Assembly: GCA_949987695.1 (NCBI GenBank)
Contig: OX465291.1
Span: forward strand, 119,390,994 to 119,454,993
Source of the DNA: Merzomyia westermanni
Taxonomy: Eukaryota; Arthropoda; Insecta; Diptera; Tephritidae
Length of the DNA stretch: 64,000 bases
Direction of reading: 5' to 3'
Part shown: piece after piece, positions 44,330-57,150 of the stretch
How the letters are laid out: every line of letters begins with the position of its first letter
How positions within the stretch are numbered: the stretch's first letter is position 1
The notes under the pieces: model-generated
What the model saw: only the letters and a program-made list of their open reading frames with translations
Databases searched by the model: none
What the model was told of the DNA's origin: nothing
Translations under genes and position numbers: made by a program

Positions 44330-44830
44330 TTACCTTAAGTATAAGTAAGTTTCTTAGGTGCAAATCAATTCTTCTGTCTTACTTATACCATGTTATAAAT
44401 GAAAATGATTGTGTGCCTCTGGGTCTGTTTGTCTCCTATAGGCGTCCAAAATCCTCAACCCATTTTTAAGAAATTTACTGGTTATCTTGGGTTCAGTGGG
44501 TACAGCATAGGATATACATGGTTTTGGAAAAGTGGGCGATGCCCCATTGAATATATGTGTCCTTTTGTTAAGATTTACATAATTTTGGAAAAGTGGGCGG
44601 TGTACGCCCACATATTTGTGTGTATTGGTTGTCCTTCATTCTTGCACAAACTTTATTGTTCAAACTTTCACAGTGAGTCAGGATTCCAGGTACGACACAG
44701 GACATATATATATTTTGTAAAAGCCCCCAGCTTATATAAGTTTTCCATTTCGCCATATGCTAGGAATTTATTTGGTTCAAGTTAATGATATTTTACACAC
44801 AGATATGTGTTCCATATATCAAGAAAAAGT
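44330..44830 (+). repeat. Dispersed repeat with GTGGGCG motifs
   Basis: Two AATTTTGGAAAAGTGGGCG-type blocks about 60 bp apart (44523 and 44580), the second followed by GTACGCCCACATATTTG. This is a member of the same loosely related family as 40926-41940. The overlapping frames (44399-44785) follow the repeat. Confidence 0.5.
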
Positions 44831-45794
44831 AAGCGGTACAAGACAAAAAGGATTTATTCGCTATATATTTGAAACTATGTACATATCAGTACCCATAGAG
44901 AAAAAAAGAGAAAAAGGTTAGTAGGATTACAATATTTGAGATGTAAATAGAAAAATGCAATCGTAAAACCTGTGAGCATCATGCACTATTGTAGTGCCAT
45001 TCATGTTTTATACAAGACAATCGCTCAAAGACGACCTATCGGCATATACACCTTTTCGTGCTATCAAGAAAGAAAGAGGTGTATAAATTCTTTCTTTACT
45101 TTTTTTCTTTGAACATATGGCGAATATTGAAACTTGGTCAATAGGCTTGAAAAATGAGTGAAGTAGATATGTTTTGTTCTCTGTTCCTCCATTCCTTTCA
45201 GTAAAATTTAATGCAAAGTACAAAGTTTCTTCAATTTATCCTGCAAGGTTCTCAAGTTATTACCAGTCGAATCTTAAAATTTCTTGACTTATGAGATAGA
45301 CAATTTCACCATTTTAGCTTCATCAGTCAATGAGGTATGTTCAATCTTTCTACCTCCTTTTCAGAAAACTTTTGTGAAGAAGTACGCATGGTCGAAAGGC
45401 GATGCCTTGCCCCAAGTTTCATTATTATATAGGCAAAATAGCTTTGAAGTTATTAACATCGGAATTTCAAAATTATTTAACTCATGTATGGGAGGTTCCG
45501 CGCTCCTTTCTCAAAATTTAACTGAAATCGTTAAAAGAGGATCAATTCAATAATGCTACGAAATTTTTTTGTTGCTTTTATTAATGTATTATCTTATTTT
45601 ATAAGTTTTTCGAATTTTCCGTATTGACAAAAGGGGTATTTATCGTCCAACGTTTTCCATTTTAAACAGCACCTGCCTTGGTCGGAAAAAATACATTTCC
45701 ACCTTATTTCAAATACCTTAACTTTTTAGATTCTTTTATTGCTCCTAAGAAATTTGATACATGGATATCTCCATTATTTTATACCTTTACAAGC
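44831..45794. other. No supported feature
   Basis: AT-rich. Short frames at 45008-45223 and 45284-45553 are unrecognised. Confidence 0.4.
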
Positions 45795-45805
45795 CCTCAT
45801 TACAT

Positions 45806-46160
45806 CTCTATCTCTATGGCGCGATATACAACAGGTATATCATCATAAACCTCCTAAGAGATTTTTGCGCCAAGCTTCTCTTCCAATTTGTGGTGTGCCG
45901 ATTTGAATTTTCCCTACAAATTGGTGGGACCTACAGTTTTTTGCCGACTCCGAACGGCATCTACAAAGGAGACGAATTTTTGCTGAGAAGCCTGTCATGG
46001 CAGAAATACACTCGGAGAGTTTGCCAAACCACTGCCGAGGGGCGACCCCGTTTTGAAAAACTTTTTTCAAATCACTTTTGATGTTACCTGTACCAGGGCT
46101 CGAACCATGGACCTTCGGTGTGGTAGGCCGGCAACACTACCTTCACACCACGGCGGCCGC
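45806..46160 (-). mobile_element. tRNA-Val-like SINE, copy 4
   Basis: Full-length on the minus strand, near-identical to copies 2 and 5. Flanked by an exact 11-bp duplication CCTCATTACAT (45795-45805 and 46161-46171). The tail reads ATAGAGATAGAGATG. The 106-codon plus-strand frame is antisense and not a gene. Confidence 0.92.
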
Positions 46161-46224
46161 CCTCATTACATGGATAAAACTATAATACTAGTTAGGATAT
46201 GTATAAATAAAAGCGAAATTCAAG

Positions 46225-46812
46225 CATAACTTTTAACATTTTTCTGCCTTTCATGATCATGAAATGTTATTATAACTTTGGTCCGATATATTTAAGTATG
46301 AAGAAGAAGAGTTAGAGCTACCAAAAATTATAACGAAATAATCCGGGCGATTAGCTGAGTCGATTTAGCCATGTCCCCCTGTCCGTCCTTCTGTCTGTTT
46401 GAACGCAAATTAGTCCCTGATTTTTGATATCTCGCTGAAATTGGGTATCGGGCCAACATAGCCCCATACAATTCACTGTTCCGATAAATGGGTCATGGGC
46501 TTTAACTCTTGCAATTGAATAGCTAAGAGTGTACAATTTTGCGGATCCGCAGCTTTTTGCCTATTCCGACTTTTGTTGAGAAGCCTTCCAAGGCAGAATA
46601 TACTAGGAGAGTTTCCCAAGCCACTGCCGGGAAGCCACCCCGCTTTGAAAAAACTTTTTCTAACCACTGTTGATGTCAAGCTAATTTAACCTTGGACTTC
46701 GGTGCGATAGGACAGCCAAACCACAGCGGCCGGCACCAACATAACATTTAGCTCCCATACAATAGATTCTTCCAATAACGGGTTTTGGGTTACGTATCTT
46801 TCAATATTCCAT
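46225..46812 (-). repeat. Inverted copy of the 150-bp-periodic dispersed repeat, split by a SINE fragment
   Basis: On the minus strand it matches 3620-4235: GCAAGAGTTAAAGCCCATGA, CCATTTATCGGAACAG, AAATCGACTCAGCTAATCGC and CGGACCAAAGTTATAAT. A decayed SINE (46548-46735) interrupts it. Confidence 0.75.
46548..46735 (-). repeat. Decayed SINE copy nested in the dispersed repeat
   Basis: The minus strand shows GCCGCTGTGGTTTGGCTG, then ACCGAAGTCCAAGG and body segments TTGAAAAAAC and GGCTTCTCAACAAAAGTCGG. Deletions relative to the full-length copies are clear. Confidence 0.7.
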
Positions 46813-46815
46813 ACT

Positions 46816-49517
46816 TTGTACTTATTGTGGATAAACATGGGACACTGAAAACAGTGATGCGTATAAAGCCGTCAGCTTAGCCGAATACAACGCTCTCTTA
46901 CTTGGTTTTTCTAAAGTCCGTTTATTTAAGTTCTGTGCATATGATCAGTTTTTGAAAATAATATCAAACTTTTCTGATAGAACAAGTATCATACTTTTAG
47001 AGAGTGGCCCACTTTGATTTTCTGTGGCTATTAATGTTGGCTCTCGCCGGTAAGCTACTACTTTTAATGCTATACCCTAGATGCCTTGTTTCTGATTAAA
47101 ATAAATGAACATGAAATATACGATATTCATTCATACAATAATATGCTATACATAAAAAAAAAATCATATCCCGTGCAAATAGCGGAATGCTTTAAATTTT
47201 TCTTGTGACAAAAGATGCATGGAAATGATTACAAGAAAATATCAAACCAAATTCTAGCGAGCGGTAACGACATTTTATACAAGGTATAACTTTTAACTAC
47301 TTTCAAATATTCCATAAAGTAATACCATCAAGCAAATGTTGCATTGATTATGCTGTAATATATTTTATAAGTGCAGTGTTAGGTGGAGTACTACGGTACC
47401 CATTCCAAATCCAAAGCCCTCCAAAAAAATAGAAAAGCCCTAGGATAATAAGAAAAAATATGTATATGTGTAAATATATATGTGTATCCAAACAGTTCGA
47501 AACGTGCGTATGTGCGCATATTACATTCTGTAACGACCCCTTTTAACTCGAAAAATGTGTTGTCGTTACGCTTACCATCTTTATCAAATAATAATATTAC
47601 CGCACCAACAGCTGCCAGCCAACAACAAGATCAATTGAAACTGCCACACGCAACAAACAATAGACCCACAAAGAGCACAATTTATTGGGCACGGATTCGG
47701 CGCGGAAATATGGTAAATGAGGTATTTGTAATAATATGCAAAAATAAACCACAACATACACATGCACTTACATACAGCGTAACAAATAAAAATTGTGTGA
47801 AATATTGAACAAAGTTTACTTCCCCTTGCCTTTATATTCCAGTTGCACACAGATTTCGGCTAAAAGGACCGAGAAGAGAAAAAGGCCAGTTGTGAATATA
47901 AAAGCTAAGATTCCCAGCCGGAATTGGTTGCTTTAAAAGCTTTACATGCGAAGATTAAAATGGGATCTTTAAACGAACAGTTTTGCATTAGGTGGTCATG
48001 CGGGTAGCCAACGGCAAGCCCGTTTAGCTCTTTAATACCTGAAGGCTTTCAAAAATTACTTGATATTTATCTTTTAATTTTTAAATTTAAAAACAATTTG
48101 CTTATTAAAAGTTCAAGAAACATTTGGCTAGGCAAACTGTTTAATGCATTCAAAAAAGTGCAACTAAGTTCAATTAGATTAGTACTAATAATTTTTACAT
48201 GAAGATTTAATATAAAGACACATATATATACATAAAGCCACTCTTTATAGGTCTCTCATGAGCTGGATTATGCGCGGAATCATGTACGGTTTCGAAAACC
48301 AGGCAGTTACTACGCAAGGATCTCAGTCTGATTTTGGGGATATAAATAAAGTAATGTTCACAGCGGGGTTCGACTACCCTCGCACAGTGTGACTTTTAAG
48401 TACTTTACGATGAAACTTTGGATACTAATAAGCTATTCCCCTTTGAATATTGTTATTTTAATTATTTTAACAGAACAATAAAAGATATTTTAGTAATAAA
48501 GAATGGACGGAACTCAATCAAACTAATGAAACTTTAAAAATAATATAATAATTTTTGGAGGATTTCGGTCAGGATTGTCAGATAAAGTGGGAGTCAGAGT
48601 AAACTTGCAGGCATCAGCAATTTTAGGAAATATATTAAAAAGAAGCACACTTATAGAATTAATATTGCCCATAATTTCGCCTATCAATTCATGGAATGAG
48701 GCGTGAAGGAACAACAAGGGTTATACTGATGTTGGTATTCCTCTGCCGGATATGAATACCGTATGCTCCGGCACTATCACCTAGAGGGACTAGCCCTAGT
48801 GCTGTGATACCTATTTAGTAGCTATCATTCAAATTATCATCAAAGCTGAAACTGCATGTCACCCCCATAAAGCTGTGAAAAAAGCTTCAGTATGCTCAGA
48901 ACAGGAAATGGATATCGGGAAAAGCAACGTCGATAGCAGAGCTTTGATGGCTACATTCCCTTCATCCACGTGCAGCATAATACTTCTTCAAAGTCGTTTA
49001 TAAATATGAATCTAGTAACCATGATCGAAGCCCTCCGGGAACTTAAGTAAATTAGGAATCTTTTCAAAAACAATTTGAATCACATATAGGTATTTAGAAA
49101 AGGCGTGTAGATTATAACTATTTCAAATAAGTGTTGCAAGCAGTGATGTTAGCTCTGTCTCTCCATCGAAATTGAATTTATTTATCCATAAATCCAACAA
49201 AAAACTCTCCTAAATATATTTTCCCGAGCTTATTTTAATTAAAACTCATGCATGAACTTCTCATGGTTAAACAATTTCCCTGAAATGTAGTCCGTAGAAC
49301 ATTACACTGAACATGGTCTGACTGGGTAGGTATGGAAATCCATGTGCGCTTGTGTTGGTTTATGCAGCACTGCCAACCATTCAAACATTTGCTCATTTAT
49401 TCATTCGCTCACGGAATATGCACAAACAATAACAAATATGTACATACCTCTGAACATCATTTATCCCAAGCCGATTTTAAGGCATGAGTTTGATGTGATG
49501 ATTAAATTTTGATTGCA
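46816..49517. other. Long stretch without supported features
   Basis: AT-rich. A plus-strand frame at 47482-47808 has an Asn/Gln/Pro-rich middle (NNNITAPTAASQQQDQLKLP) and could be read into a GTAAAT donor-like site near 47711. It also has an equally open antisense frame, so I do not call an exon. Confidence 0.35.
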
Positions 49518-49558
49518 ACTGTCCAGGCCTTGAACTAGGGACCTTCGCTGCGATACTA
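49518..49558 (-). repeat. SINE head remnant
   Basis: Minus strand GCAGCGAAGGTCCCTAGTTC and then AAGGCCTGGACAGT align to the anticodon-to-B-box part of the tRNA-Val-like SINE. The B box is degenerate. Confidence 0.4.
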
Positions 49559-51699
49559 CTCACTAGATTAATTTTGCTTTCTTGGTGAAGCACCACTTGC
49601 GCAGAAAATCAGGGCCCAGCCTAAACAGTATATTTGTATTTGTTGTAAATAGGGATAGAAAAGTGGAAATCGTGATTCGTAATTGGAACAGCCGACAACA
49701 GCGTAATTGCACAGAGGTTGGGTTGTCTAAAGTTCACACCAAAACAGTTTTGATCCTTTTATATAGAACATAAAATATCGTTACATGAAAGTGGAAGAAA
49801 AGAGGACTACAGAATAAACAAAAACAAAACTTGTATACTAATTTTTTGCCACGTTAGGGCCAGTTCTGGTGGAAGTTCTTCTTAATACCCAAATTTTTGT
49901 CAGAAATACTAAAGATTAATAAGAAAATTTGTCAAATCTTTAAGCTTGGCATCTTATTCAATAACTTTGGTGGTATAAGTTGGAATACTGACGGTAAGTC
50001 AAAAGCGAGTTTTATTCTTATAGTGGGAAAAACCTCTCTTCAAATACGCTACGTAACGGGCTAAAGTTCTGGAACAATCTTAAATTTGCGGCCTGTGATG
50101 TTACGTAAATATGTTTTTGCATACAAATATGAATTTCAGTATAAAAAGCCTTTTTCAATGTCGCTGATCCTTTTCTATTTTATTCCCTTTGTACTCAATT
50201 GAAAATTTGCATGAAAACTAAGGGAGATGAAGAAATAAAAAACGGGCATACTCCTGTAGAAGTTTTACGAAAAAATGAAAGAGTAAAAGCAGCGAAAGAA
50301 ATATATGGCAATATTTATATCTGTTTATTTATAAAGGTATATTCATCGTTATGGGTGCAGAAACAGAGATTTCTGAATATTCTAAAAAATTCTTGTAGTT
50401 ATTTAAAAAAATAATACGCAAAATAAATGGTTATTGCCAGCAGAGTCGACAGGTAGGGGGAGTTTCGTGGCAATTGGACAGCAGCATCAAAAGTGCCGGA
50501 TATAACAATTTCGATGATGTAAAAAATTCTATTAAATTGGGCTGTGTTTTTAATACCCTTTGGCTTGCCTTTGCGTATTGAATTTCTTATATTATATCCT
50601 GCTGTACTTACTAATATATATGGTATTATAACATTGTTCTACTCACAAAGATAGACCTAGGCTTCGAAGTGGAAAATAAATTATAGTTTAAACAAGTGAG
50701 GAAGGTGTGCTATTGATTTGTATTAGTTAATATTTAATACTAGCTGACCCTGTAGACGTGGTCTCGACCGGCAAATTTCTTATACACATTTGGAAATAGC
50801 TGACTCTCTCCATTACTTTCCTCCTCCACCCATTCTCCTTGTCATTGTCCATATTTGAATAATTTTCCTTTTTTACCTCCTCATATCTGGCTTAGTGTAA
50901 GTTTTGAGAAGCAGCTAAACGTGTAAGGTCTTACTAGTCACTTAACTAAATATAATAATGCCTTAAACGTATATTGGAAACTGACTCTGTAGAGTTTTTG
51001 GCGCTTAGATTAAAGTTTTATATCGATAAGAGAATGATTCGAATTCACCCCAATGCAACAAAAATATAATAAGTCTAGCTGTAATATTATAAATTAAATC
51101 AAGTTATATGATTCCATTGAAAAACATTAGAGTGAAATCTACCTTTTTCCGGACCAACACAATATAGATCAGACACCACCCCTTCCATTACTAAGAAAAA
51201 AAAAACCAAAACCTCTATTACGGTTTGGTAGGGATTTTAATGTATCATAGCAAAATCTGTTAAAATCGCCGTTTCGAGAAAAAAGTTGTTTAAGACCTTT
51301 GTGAACTAAGGTTACTGCTCATTAAAGCTGCGAAGCCTGAAAACAACGATCCGTATACTGTAATAGGTTACGGCTTTACTAATCGGGAATTAGTAAATAT
51401 ATAAAAAAATTGAAACTAACTTATCAACTTATAAAAGTCAAAAGTGCCCCTTAACAAAATTATCAACTTTTCTGTCATCAATCCTGACCAGAATTAATTT
51501 TTATGAGTTTTAGAATAAGTCCGATACAAATCTTGATATTTAGTTTTTCTTACCAGCAACAAAAGTCATCTTCGGCGAGATATTTTTTAAGGGCAAAATA
51601 TAAGTCCTTCCCAACAGCTAATTAACCGCTAATATTAATTAAATACATATTTTTCTTCTTTAAATAATTATCTAACCTGACCGTCGAACATAGCTCGCC
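49559..51699. other. No supported feature
   Basis: AT-rich. ACTAGCTGACCC at 50742, read on the minus strand as GGGTCAGCTAGT, resembles a Helitron 3' end but lacks a hairpin. Confidence 0.35.
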
Positions 51700-52718
51700 A
51701 GTAATTTCCTCGTTGCTCCAACTAGCACCAATTGGAGACGTTGTGGGATAGCAAATCGGTCTCCACTTCGTCCTTCCATTAAATCTTCTTCGGTACTAGC
51801 CGTAGCCAACGCGTAGAGGTCCACAAATCTGTCGAAGAACCTTTCTCTCGAATACTCCCAGAGCCGGCTGATCATATGTTGTTAGTGCCCACGCTTCTGC
51901 AACACAGGTGCGATGGGTGACTTATAGAGTGTTATTTTCGTTTGTCGAGAGGACTTTATTTTTCAATTGCCTACTAGATCCGAAGTAGCATTCGATTGCA
52001 AGAGTACTTCTGTTAATGCTGGTTCCTAGGTAAACGAAGTCCTTTACTATCTCGAAATTATTGCTGCCGACAGTGGCGTGGTTGCCAGACGCAAATGCGC
52101 TGACTCTTTGCTTGATGGCAACGTGTACTTCGTTTTGCCTTCGTGCACCACCAAACCCATTTTTTTTCTTATTTGGAATAAGCAGAAGTTACGGCACGGT
52201 TGTTAAGGCCATTGATATCAATGTCGCCAGCATACGCCAACAATTGCACGCTTTTATAAAATATTGGGCCAGCGAGGATAAGTTCTGCAGCTTGTATTAT
52301 TTTCTCCAGCATTAAGTTAAAGAAATCGCACGAATTTGGTCGCCCTGTTTGAAACCTAGTTTAGTTTGTAACGGCTGGAAAAGGTCATTCCCAATTCGGA
52401 CCAAGCTGGTGGTGTTGCTCAACGTCATTTTGTACATCCGTATAAGTTTTGAGGGGAAACCAAATTTAAAACCAACAATTCTTTTTTCACGTTTTTTTCC
52501 CAAGGCTTGGCGTGTTGTAAAAATCTGATCGATGCTAGATTTACCAGGTCCAACCACACTGATAAGGTCCAATCAGCCTGTCAACGTCAGGCTTCAGTCT
52601 TTCGCACAATACGCTTGATAGGACCTTATATAGGATATTCAAAAATCTGATAGCTGGCGCAGATTGCAGTACCGCCCTTCTCCTAGATTTTGTAAAGAAC
52701 ACTTAAATTCAAATCTTA
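51700..52718 (-). pseudogene. Second, uninverted copy of the 1-1788 LINE (decayed)
   Basis: The minus strand covers the end of the LINE protein up to the LCPIHKKGDP block, in native order. Recognisable parts are the GPGKSSIDQIFTTRQALGK block and a following stretch around 52312-52572, the ESAHSRLGN region near 52100, and the tail 'FERKVLRQICGPL' near 51830. Several deletions and frameshifts are present, including one near 51780 that removes about 165 bp relative to copy 1. Because sequence runs straight through the point corresponding to 577-601/1757-1781, this copy shows the ancestral arrangement. Confidence 0.8.
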
Positions 52719-53200
52719 GATTAGCAGTTTGTTATTTATTAAAAAGAACCTTTATTCTGCTCCATCGGGTTCCAGAAATAAATTTTTACTTTTGACTTTT
52801 ATTTTAGAAGGAATAAAATTCCTAGTCAAAATCGATATGGTCTCATCCTACTGACACTCTCGTTGACAGTTCTTAAATGGACATGTTGCTGATATCATAA
52901 GCAGGCGCCGGCAGCGGTTACTTTAGTGAATACGAAAGAAATCGGAAAATCACGAGTTACGCTCATTTGCCTTATAAAGCATAGGATACTGCCCTTGCTA
53001 TATTTTAGTTGTAACAATTATGTATGCAAAAAGATAAAGTAAAAATATTTACATATTTTGTAATTTTTACGAGCTCAAGAACAGTTCATAATAATTACTA
53101 TTCAATTATTATTTTTTTAAAGAAAACATTTAAAGCAACAAACACGTTCAGGCTATAGTAATAGTACTATTTCGAAAACAGGCACGATTAGTTTTGATTT
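52719..53200. other. No supported feature
   Basis: AT-rich spacer. Confidence 0.4.
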
Positions 53201-53206
53201 TTTTTA

Positions 53207-53262
53207 AAGATCTCGCGGTGAATCGAACCTGTGGACTTCTGATTTGCAGGCAGTCGTTGAAA
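53207..53262 (-). repeat. Possible tRNA-Cys-like 3' half
   Basis: Minus strand CTGCCTGCAAATCAGAAG followed by CACAGGTTCGATTCACCG. CTGCAAA resembles a tRNA-Cys anticodon loop, and GGTTCGATTC is close to a B box. No 5' half is recognisable. Confidence 0.3.
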
Positions 53263-53657
53263 TAAATTTTTCCTTTAATTGATGTTGTTATACGAGTATG
53301 CCAACAGCGTGCACGATTTTTTAGACATTGTGTGTGTACAGCAAGTCATGTACATTTGTTGGACTTTTTCTATTTTTAGAAAATGGTTACTGTTATATTT
53401 ACTTTGGCTCTAAAATTGATGAATTACAGTGCATAGTGTTTTTTTTTCGCTGTTTCAAATGATATGTATGGAACTTGTCCGAAAGAAGACTAGAGAGATC
53501 CAATAATTTAATGCATGGCAACTAATTATTATTGATTGTTCTGCATCTGGATTATGCATTTTTTTAGCCAATTCTTTGGCATTTGATAAACTCAACTCAT
53601 AAGCAATAATCCTAGTTCCCCTCAACCGATACAACGCTACATAAAGTAAAGATCACA

Positions 53658-54143
53658 GTCACCAATATCTAGACCTTTTCCAGATGTAGTTCAAAACTTA
53701 TCAAATGTACTTGAGAGTAGTCCGATGTACTTCAGAATTCTTAAAACTAATTTCAGAATAGGCAGTTGTATTTCAGAAACTGTAAAATATATTTCAGAAT
53801 AAATAATTGTAGTTCAGAAACCGTAAATAGTACTTCAGAAACGATAAATTCTACTTCAGGATAATCAATTATATTTCCGAATTTATGGTCACAGAAGTAA
53901 AACTAATTACTCTGAAGCACATTTTACAGCTTCTGAAGTACAATTTACTGTTTCTGAAGTATATTTTACAGTTTCTGAAGTACAATTATTTTTTCTGAAA
54001 TTTATTTTACGCCTTTTGAAGTGCAATTGACTATTCTGAAGTTAATTTCACGATTTCTAAAACACAATTGACTATTCTGAAATACAGTTTACGATTTCTG
54101 GAGAACAATTTATGCTTTCTTGGAAAAGGTGTAGTTGGGCGAC
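53658..54143. mobile_element. Foldback-like element: two inverted arrays of a 20-bp repeat
   Basis: From 53731 to about 53875, TTCAGAA recurs every 20 bp (near 53731, 53751, 53771, 53792, 53812, 53832 and 53852). After a short centre near 53890 the reverse complement TTCTGAA recurs every 20 bp up to about 54115. Outside the arrays lie inverted ends: GTCACCAATATCTAGACC then TTTTCC on the left, and, read inwards from the right, GTCGCCCAACTACACC then TTTTCC. Terminal inverted repeats made of short tandem units are characteristic of Foldback (FB) elements of Drosophila. No coding sequence; target duplication not resolved. Confidence 0.65.
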
Positions 54144-55080
54144 CACTACTTGCTAATAAGCAACAACTCTTTTAGAAAATAAGAGAATAAAAACACAAAC
54201 AGTTTTAATCAACTTCACCGTAATATAAAAGCTTCCAAGCAAAATGATTCAAAAGCATACAAGGGATATTTCCCCTTAGAAATAGTTAATCACGATTTCA
54301 CTTCTAGCAACATACATTTCATCAATGTTTTTATTTGTGTGCAGGATATAAGACGATCTCCTAGCAAATCTTGCTTCGACAATGAGTCACGTTTGGTAGT
54401 AAAAAACCTTTGCAAGAATAAATCAGTGGAAGTTGGTTTCAACATTTTGTTTCTTTCTTTTTATTGGTCAACAACAAAATCACTGACTGTGGTAAGTTAA
54501 CTGTTGGAAGTAATCGTGTCACCGCTTCTTTTGTACTTAAAACATAATTCCCCAAGGTTGATACACAACCAGAAGCTTTGTGACGTACGCAATGGTTTTC
54601 TTGTTATCTTTACTGTGAAGTGCTCTACTTCAAATTCAGCTTCTAGCTGCGAGGAAAGTGCAACTGCCAAATTATTTAGCTACATTTGTTTTTTTTGTGT
54701 GTTTCACCAATATTTCATTTTCTCAACTCCCCAAAGTCGAACAAGCGTACAGACCTTGATTCACTCATTTGCTGTATTGAGCTAGTAAAGTATAATAAAT
54801 ATATCAAGTTTTGTCTCTGGTAAATGGGAAAAATTTTAATTGCAAGTTTTTTTGTATATATGTAGAAGGCTGCGTGAGCATGCAAGGCTAAGTAAATGGT
54901 TTCTCATAACAATGAATTATGGAGTTGGATTTAACACACTATATACCTAAAATAGGGGTGGACCTCTTATTGCTAGAGTCTATAACAAGTATCAAGAAGT
55001 AACTCCGTCTAAGCTCAATTCAAACGGTATATTATATACACAATATTGATTTGTTATAGCGTCCCACCTTATGCTTGTCT
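54144..55080. other. No supported feature
   Basis: AT-rich. A frame at 54504-54785 is unrecognised. Confidence 0.4.
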
Positions 55081-55768
55081 TCCCTAATCATACTCGTATA
55101 TATTGTTTCTGTAAGGTCTTTTTGTGTTAGTTCCTAATTTTCTGCTCTCACTTGGAACCAATATTAATAAATGAGGTATCGTTTTAAAGGTGGGGGTTAG
55201 CTCTACATGCAAAACCATGTTTTAATTAGCAGAGTGCTTTTGTTTAAGCGCATTTTATAAAAATGAATTCTTTAAAGTAAACGATTGTGGAGGCACAAAA
55301 AAATCAATTTGTACTGCAACGCTATTGTGACTGTGACATTCACATGCCTCGCGACATCTACATTTGAATACTAAGACAGTGCTAGAATAATTAAAGGCAT
55401 TGCGAATATCACAGCGCTCAACCTACTGCGAGCGCGCCATCTTCACTTGAACATTGCTAAAATAAGTGAATAAGACTGCGTTCACATTGGGTCATAAACT
55501 CGAGTTAAAGGGACATTTTTTGAGTTAATTCATATTGATGTTGTCAATCAACTCAAGTTTATGGCTCCATGTGAATGTAATATAAGTGGTGGAATTTCAA
55601 ATAGCTGTTTTCGCATATTTGTATAATTTTTTGTGGTCTCACAACAAGTGTAGCTGAAAATCTTGTTTTATAATTTGAGAAAAAGGTTTGAAAATTCCTG
55701 GACCCGGACTAATAAAAGGTTTCAAACCATTTTTTTTTTTTGCGCAAGGCGCGCACGGGTCCACCTAG
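55081..55768 (+). mobile_element. Non-autonomous Helitron, copy 2 (uninterrupted)
   Basis: Aligns with 9659-10841 minus its MITE. The right end has TGCGC-aaggc-GCGCA (55741-55755), CGGGTCCAC and CTAG followed by T. The left end is near TCCCTAATCATACTCG; exact start uncertain. It carries a single ATTTTTTG where the other copy has the insertion. Confidence 0.8.
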
Positions 55769-56150
55769 TATACATTATTTAAATCAAGTAAGGAAATTGA
55801 TGTCTTTGGCTTTATACCTTTCATGAATACGCATCAGTGCCTTAAATTGTATTTTTCCCCCGTTCGCAATTATTTTGGTAATTTTAACTATTATCGGGTT
55901 GTTTTCCGTTTGACCGTTTGTTATACCGATTTGCTACTAAGCAGGATTAACACATCAAAAACGGCCATAGAATGATTCCTATATCAAATTGGTGTTTCCA
56001 TTGAAGTCAGTTATCGCCTAAAAGGGATGACTAGCGTATTTTGACACGCGATTTCTCTTTAACTAACGAATGATCAATCTCTGAGCAATAAATCGAGATT
56101 TTGCTAAATTTGCTACAAGACGATAAAATGTATACCGCGGCGGGTTAGGG
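55769..56150. other. Start of an 'agtaaggaaa' dispersed repeat, otherwise unassigned
   Basis: AAATCAAGTAAGGAAATTGA near 55779 matches the start of the repeat at 38360. The rest is unassigned. Confidence 0.35.
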
Positions 56151-56156
56151 GTTTAG

Positions 56157-57150
56157 AATATTTATATTTATATTTATTTAAGCTATAAGGCTGTATATGT
56201 AAGACTTTAGTCTTTTATAATACATCAACAACATGAAATTAACAAAATATGAATCTTAACCTATTACAAAGAAATGTAAGCTTATATCTAAAATCCGATC
56301 TTACACAAATACATGAATGCAGATTAATCTAAGTACATATGTATTACAAAATTTAATTTTATGAAAAAAAAGAGAACTGCAGAGGAAGACAAAAAATAGA
56401 CAACTGCAACCAACTTAATTCAAATTAAAGTAATTATGTATTACAATTTTGTAGTTACGACGATTCATACCAGCTTTAACAGATTCTGGAATGGAGTTCC
56501 AGACCCTCACAGCATTAATGAAGAATAACCTTGCGGAGGACAAGTAGGAATATTTGGGAATTATGAGATGTTGATGCTCCTTAGACCTTGTCAATTGTAA
56601 CTTATCGTAAAGATATTTAGGGGATTTGTATTCTAAAAGTTTATATATAAATATACAATTTCTTGCTACCAGATAATTAGAAATACTGCAACTCAAAATT
56701 TTAGTTTTCCAGGAAGAAATGTGCTCAAACGTGTAACGTGTAACATTGTTGAATGCAATATCAATTTTATGAGACGAAATGGAATCCAGTTTGCTGTATA
56801 AAAGCTCAAAATACGTAATGCGAGGCAATATTAGTTGCATAGCTAACTTTTTTCTCGTACCTAAGGGGGTTAACGACGCTGACATTCTCAATCTACGTAA
56901 GACAATATACACAATACTAACAACCTTGTTTACGCGATCAGAGCAACTTAACTTAGAATTAATAATAAAGCCTGGGTTTCTTATCTTGTCCACAAACTTT
57001 AGGTCACTATTACCAATGGACAATTTTGGAATGTCTTCAACATACACTACACTATTACTAATTGGGAACACGTATGACTTAGCAGCATTCGCGATAGTTA
57101 ATGTTCGATCCATCTTTTCTCGTTCGCATACTTCAAACATCAGCGGAAGT
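56157..57150 (-). pseudogene. 5'-truncated LINE: RT C-terminal domain and 3' UTR
   Basis: The minus-strand frame 57140-56415 (241 codons) reads KFVDKIRNPGFIINSKLSCS, then VYIVLRRLRMSASLTPLGTR, LILPRITYFELLYSKLDSIS, IAFNNVTRYTFEHISSWKTK and ARLFFINAVRVWNSIPESVK. This is the thumb and tail region of jockey/CR1-type LINE proteins ('AYNN.ARYVYG', 'RLWNALP.S'). The Met at 57140 is not a native start. A 3' UTR follows, ending in TAAATAAATATAAATATAAA near 56160, a simple-repeat tail typical of CR1/L2-like LINEs. The RT catalytic core is missing because of 5' truncation near 57150. Confidence 0.8.

Noticed and set aside
45761..46081. 106-codon plus-strand frame repeated at other SINE copies (4542-4859, 29820-30011, 58443-58634 on minus)
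   Set aside because: It is antisense to the SINE body and recurs only because the SINE recurs. There is no protein family resemblance.
3485..46812. Inverted segmental duplication linking 3.5-6.3 kb with 41.9-46.8 kb (same three repeat families in mirror order)
   Set aside because: The SINEs in the two blocks have different target duplications (AAAATCAAC versus CCTCATTACAT), and the spacers between repeats do not match. Independent insertions explain the order.
47482..47808. Possible host exon with Asn/Gln-rich middle and a GTAAAT donor-like site
   Set aside because: An equally long antisense frame exists, there is no recognisable domain, and no acceptor or partner exon was found.
50740..50770. 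Helitron 3' end on the minus strand (GGGTCAGCTAGT)
   Set aside because: No hairpin precedes the CTAG and no 5' end could be paired with it.
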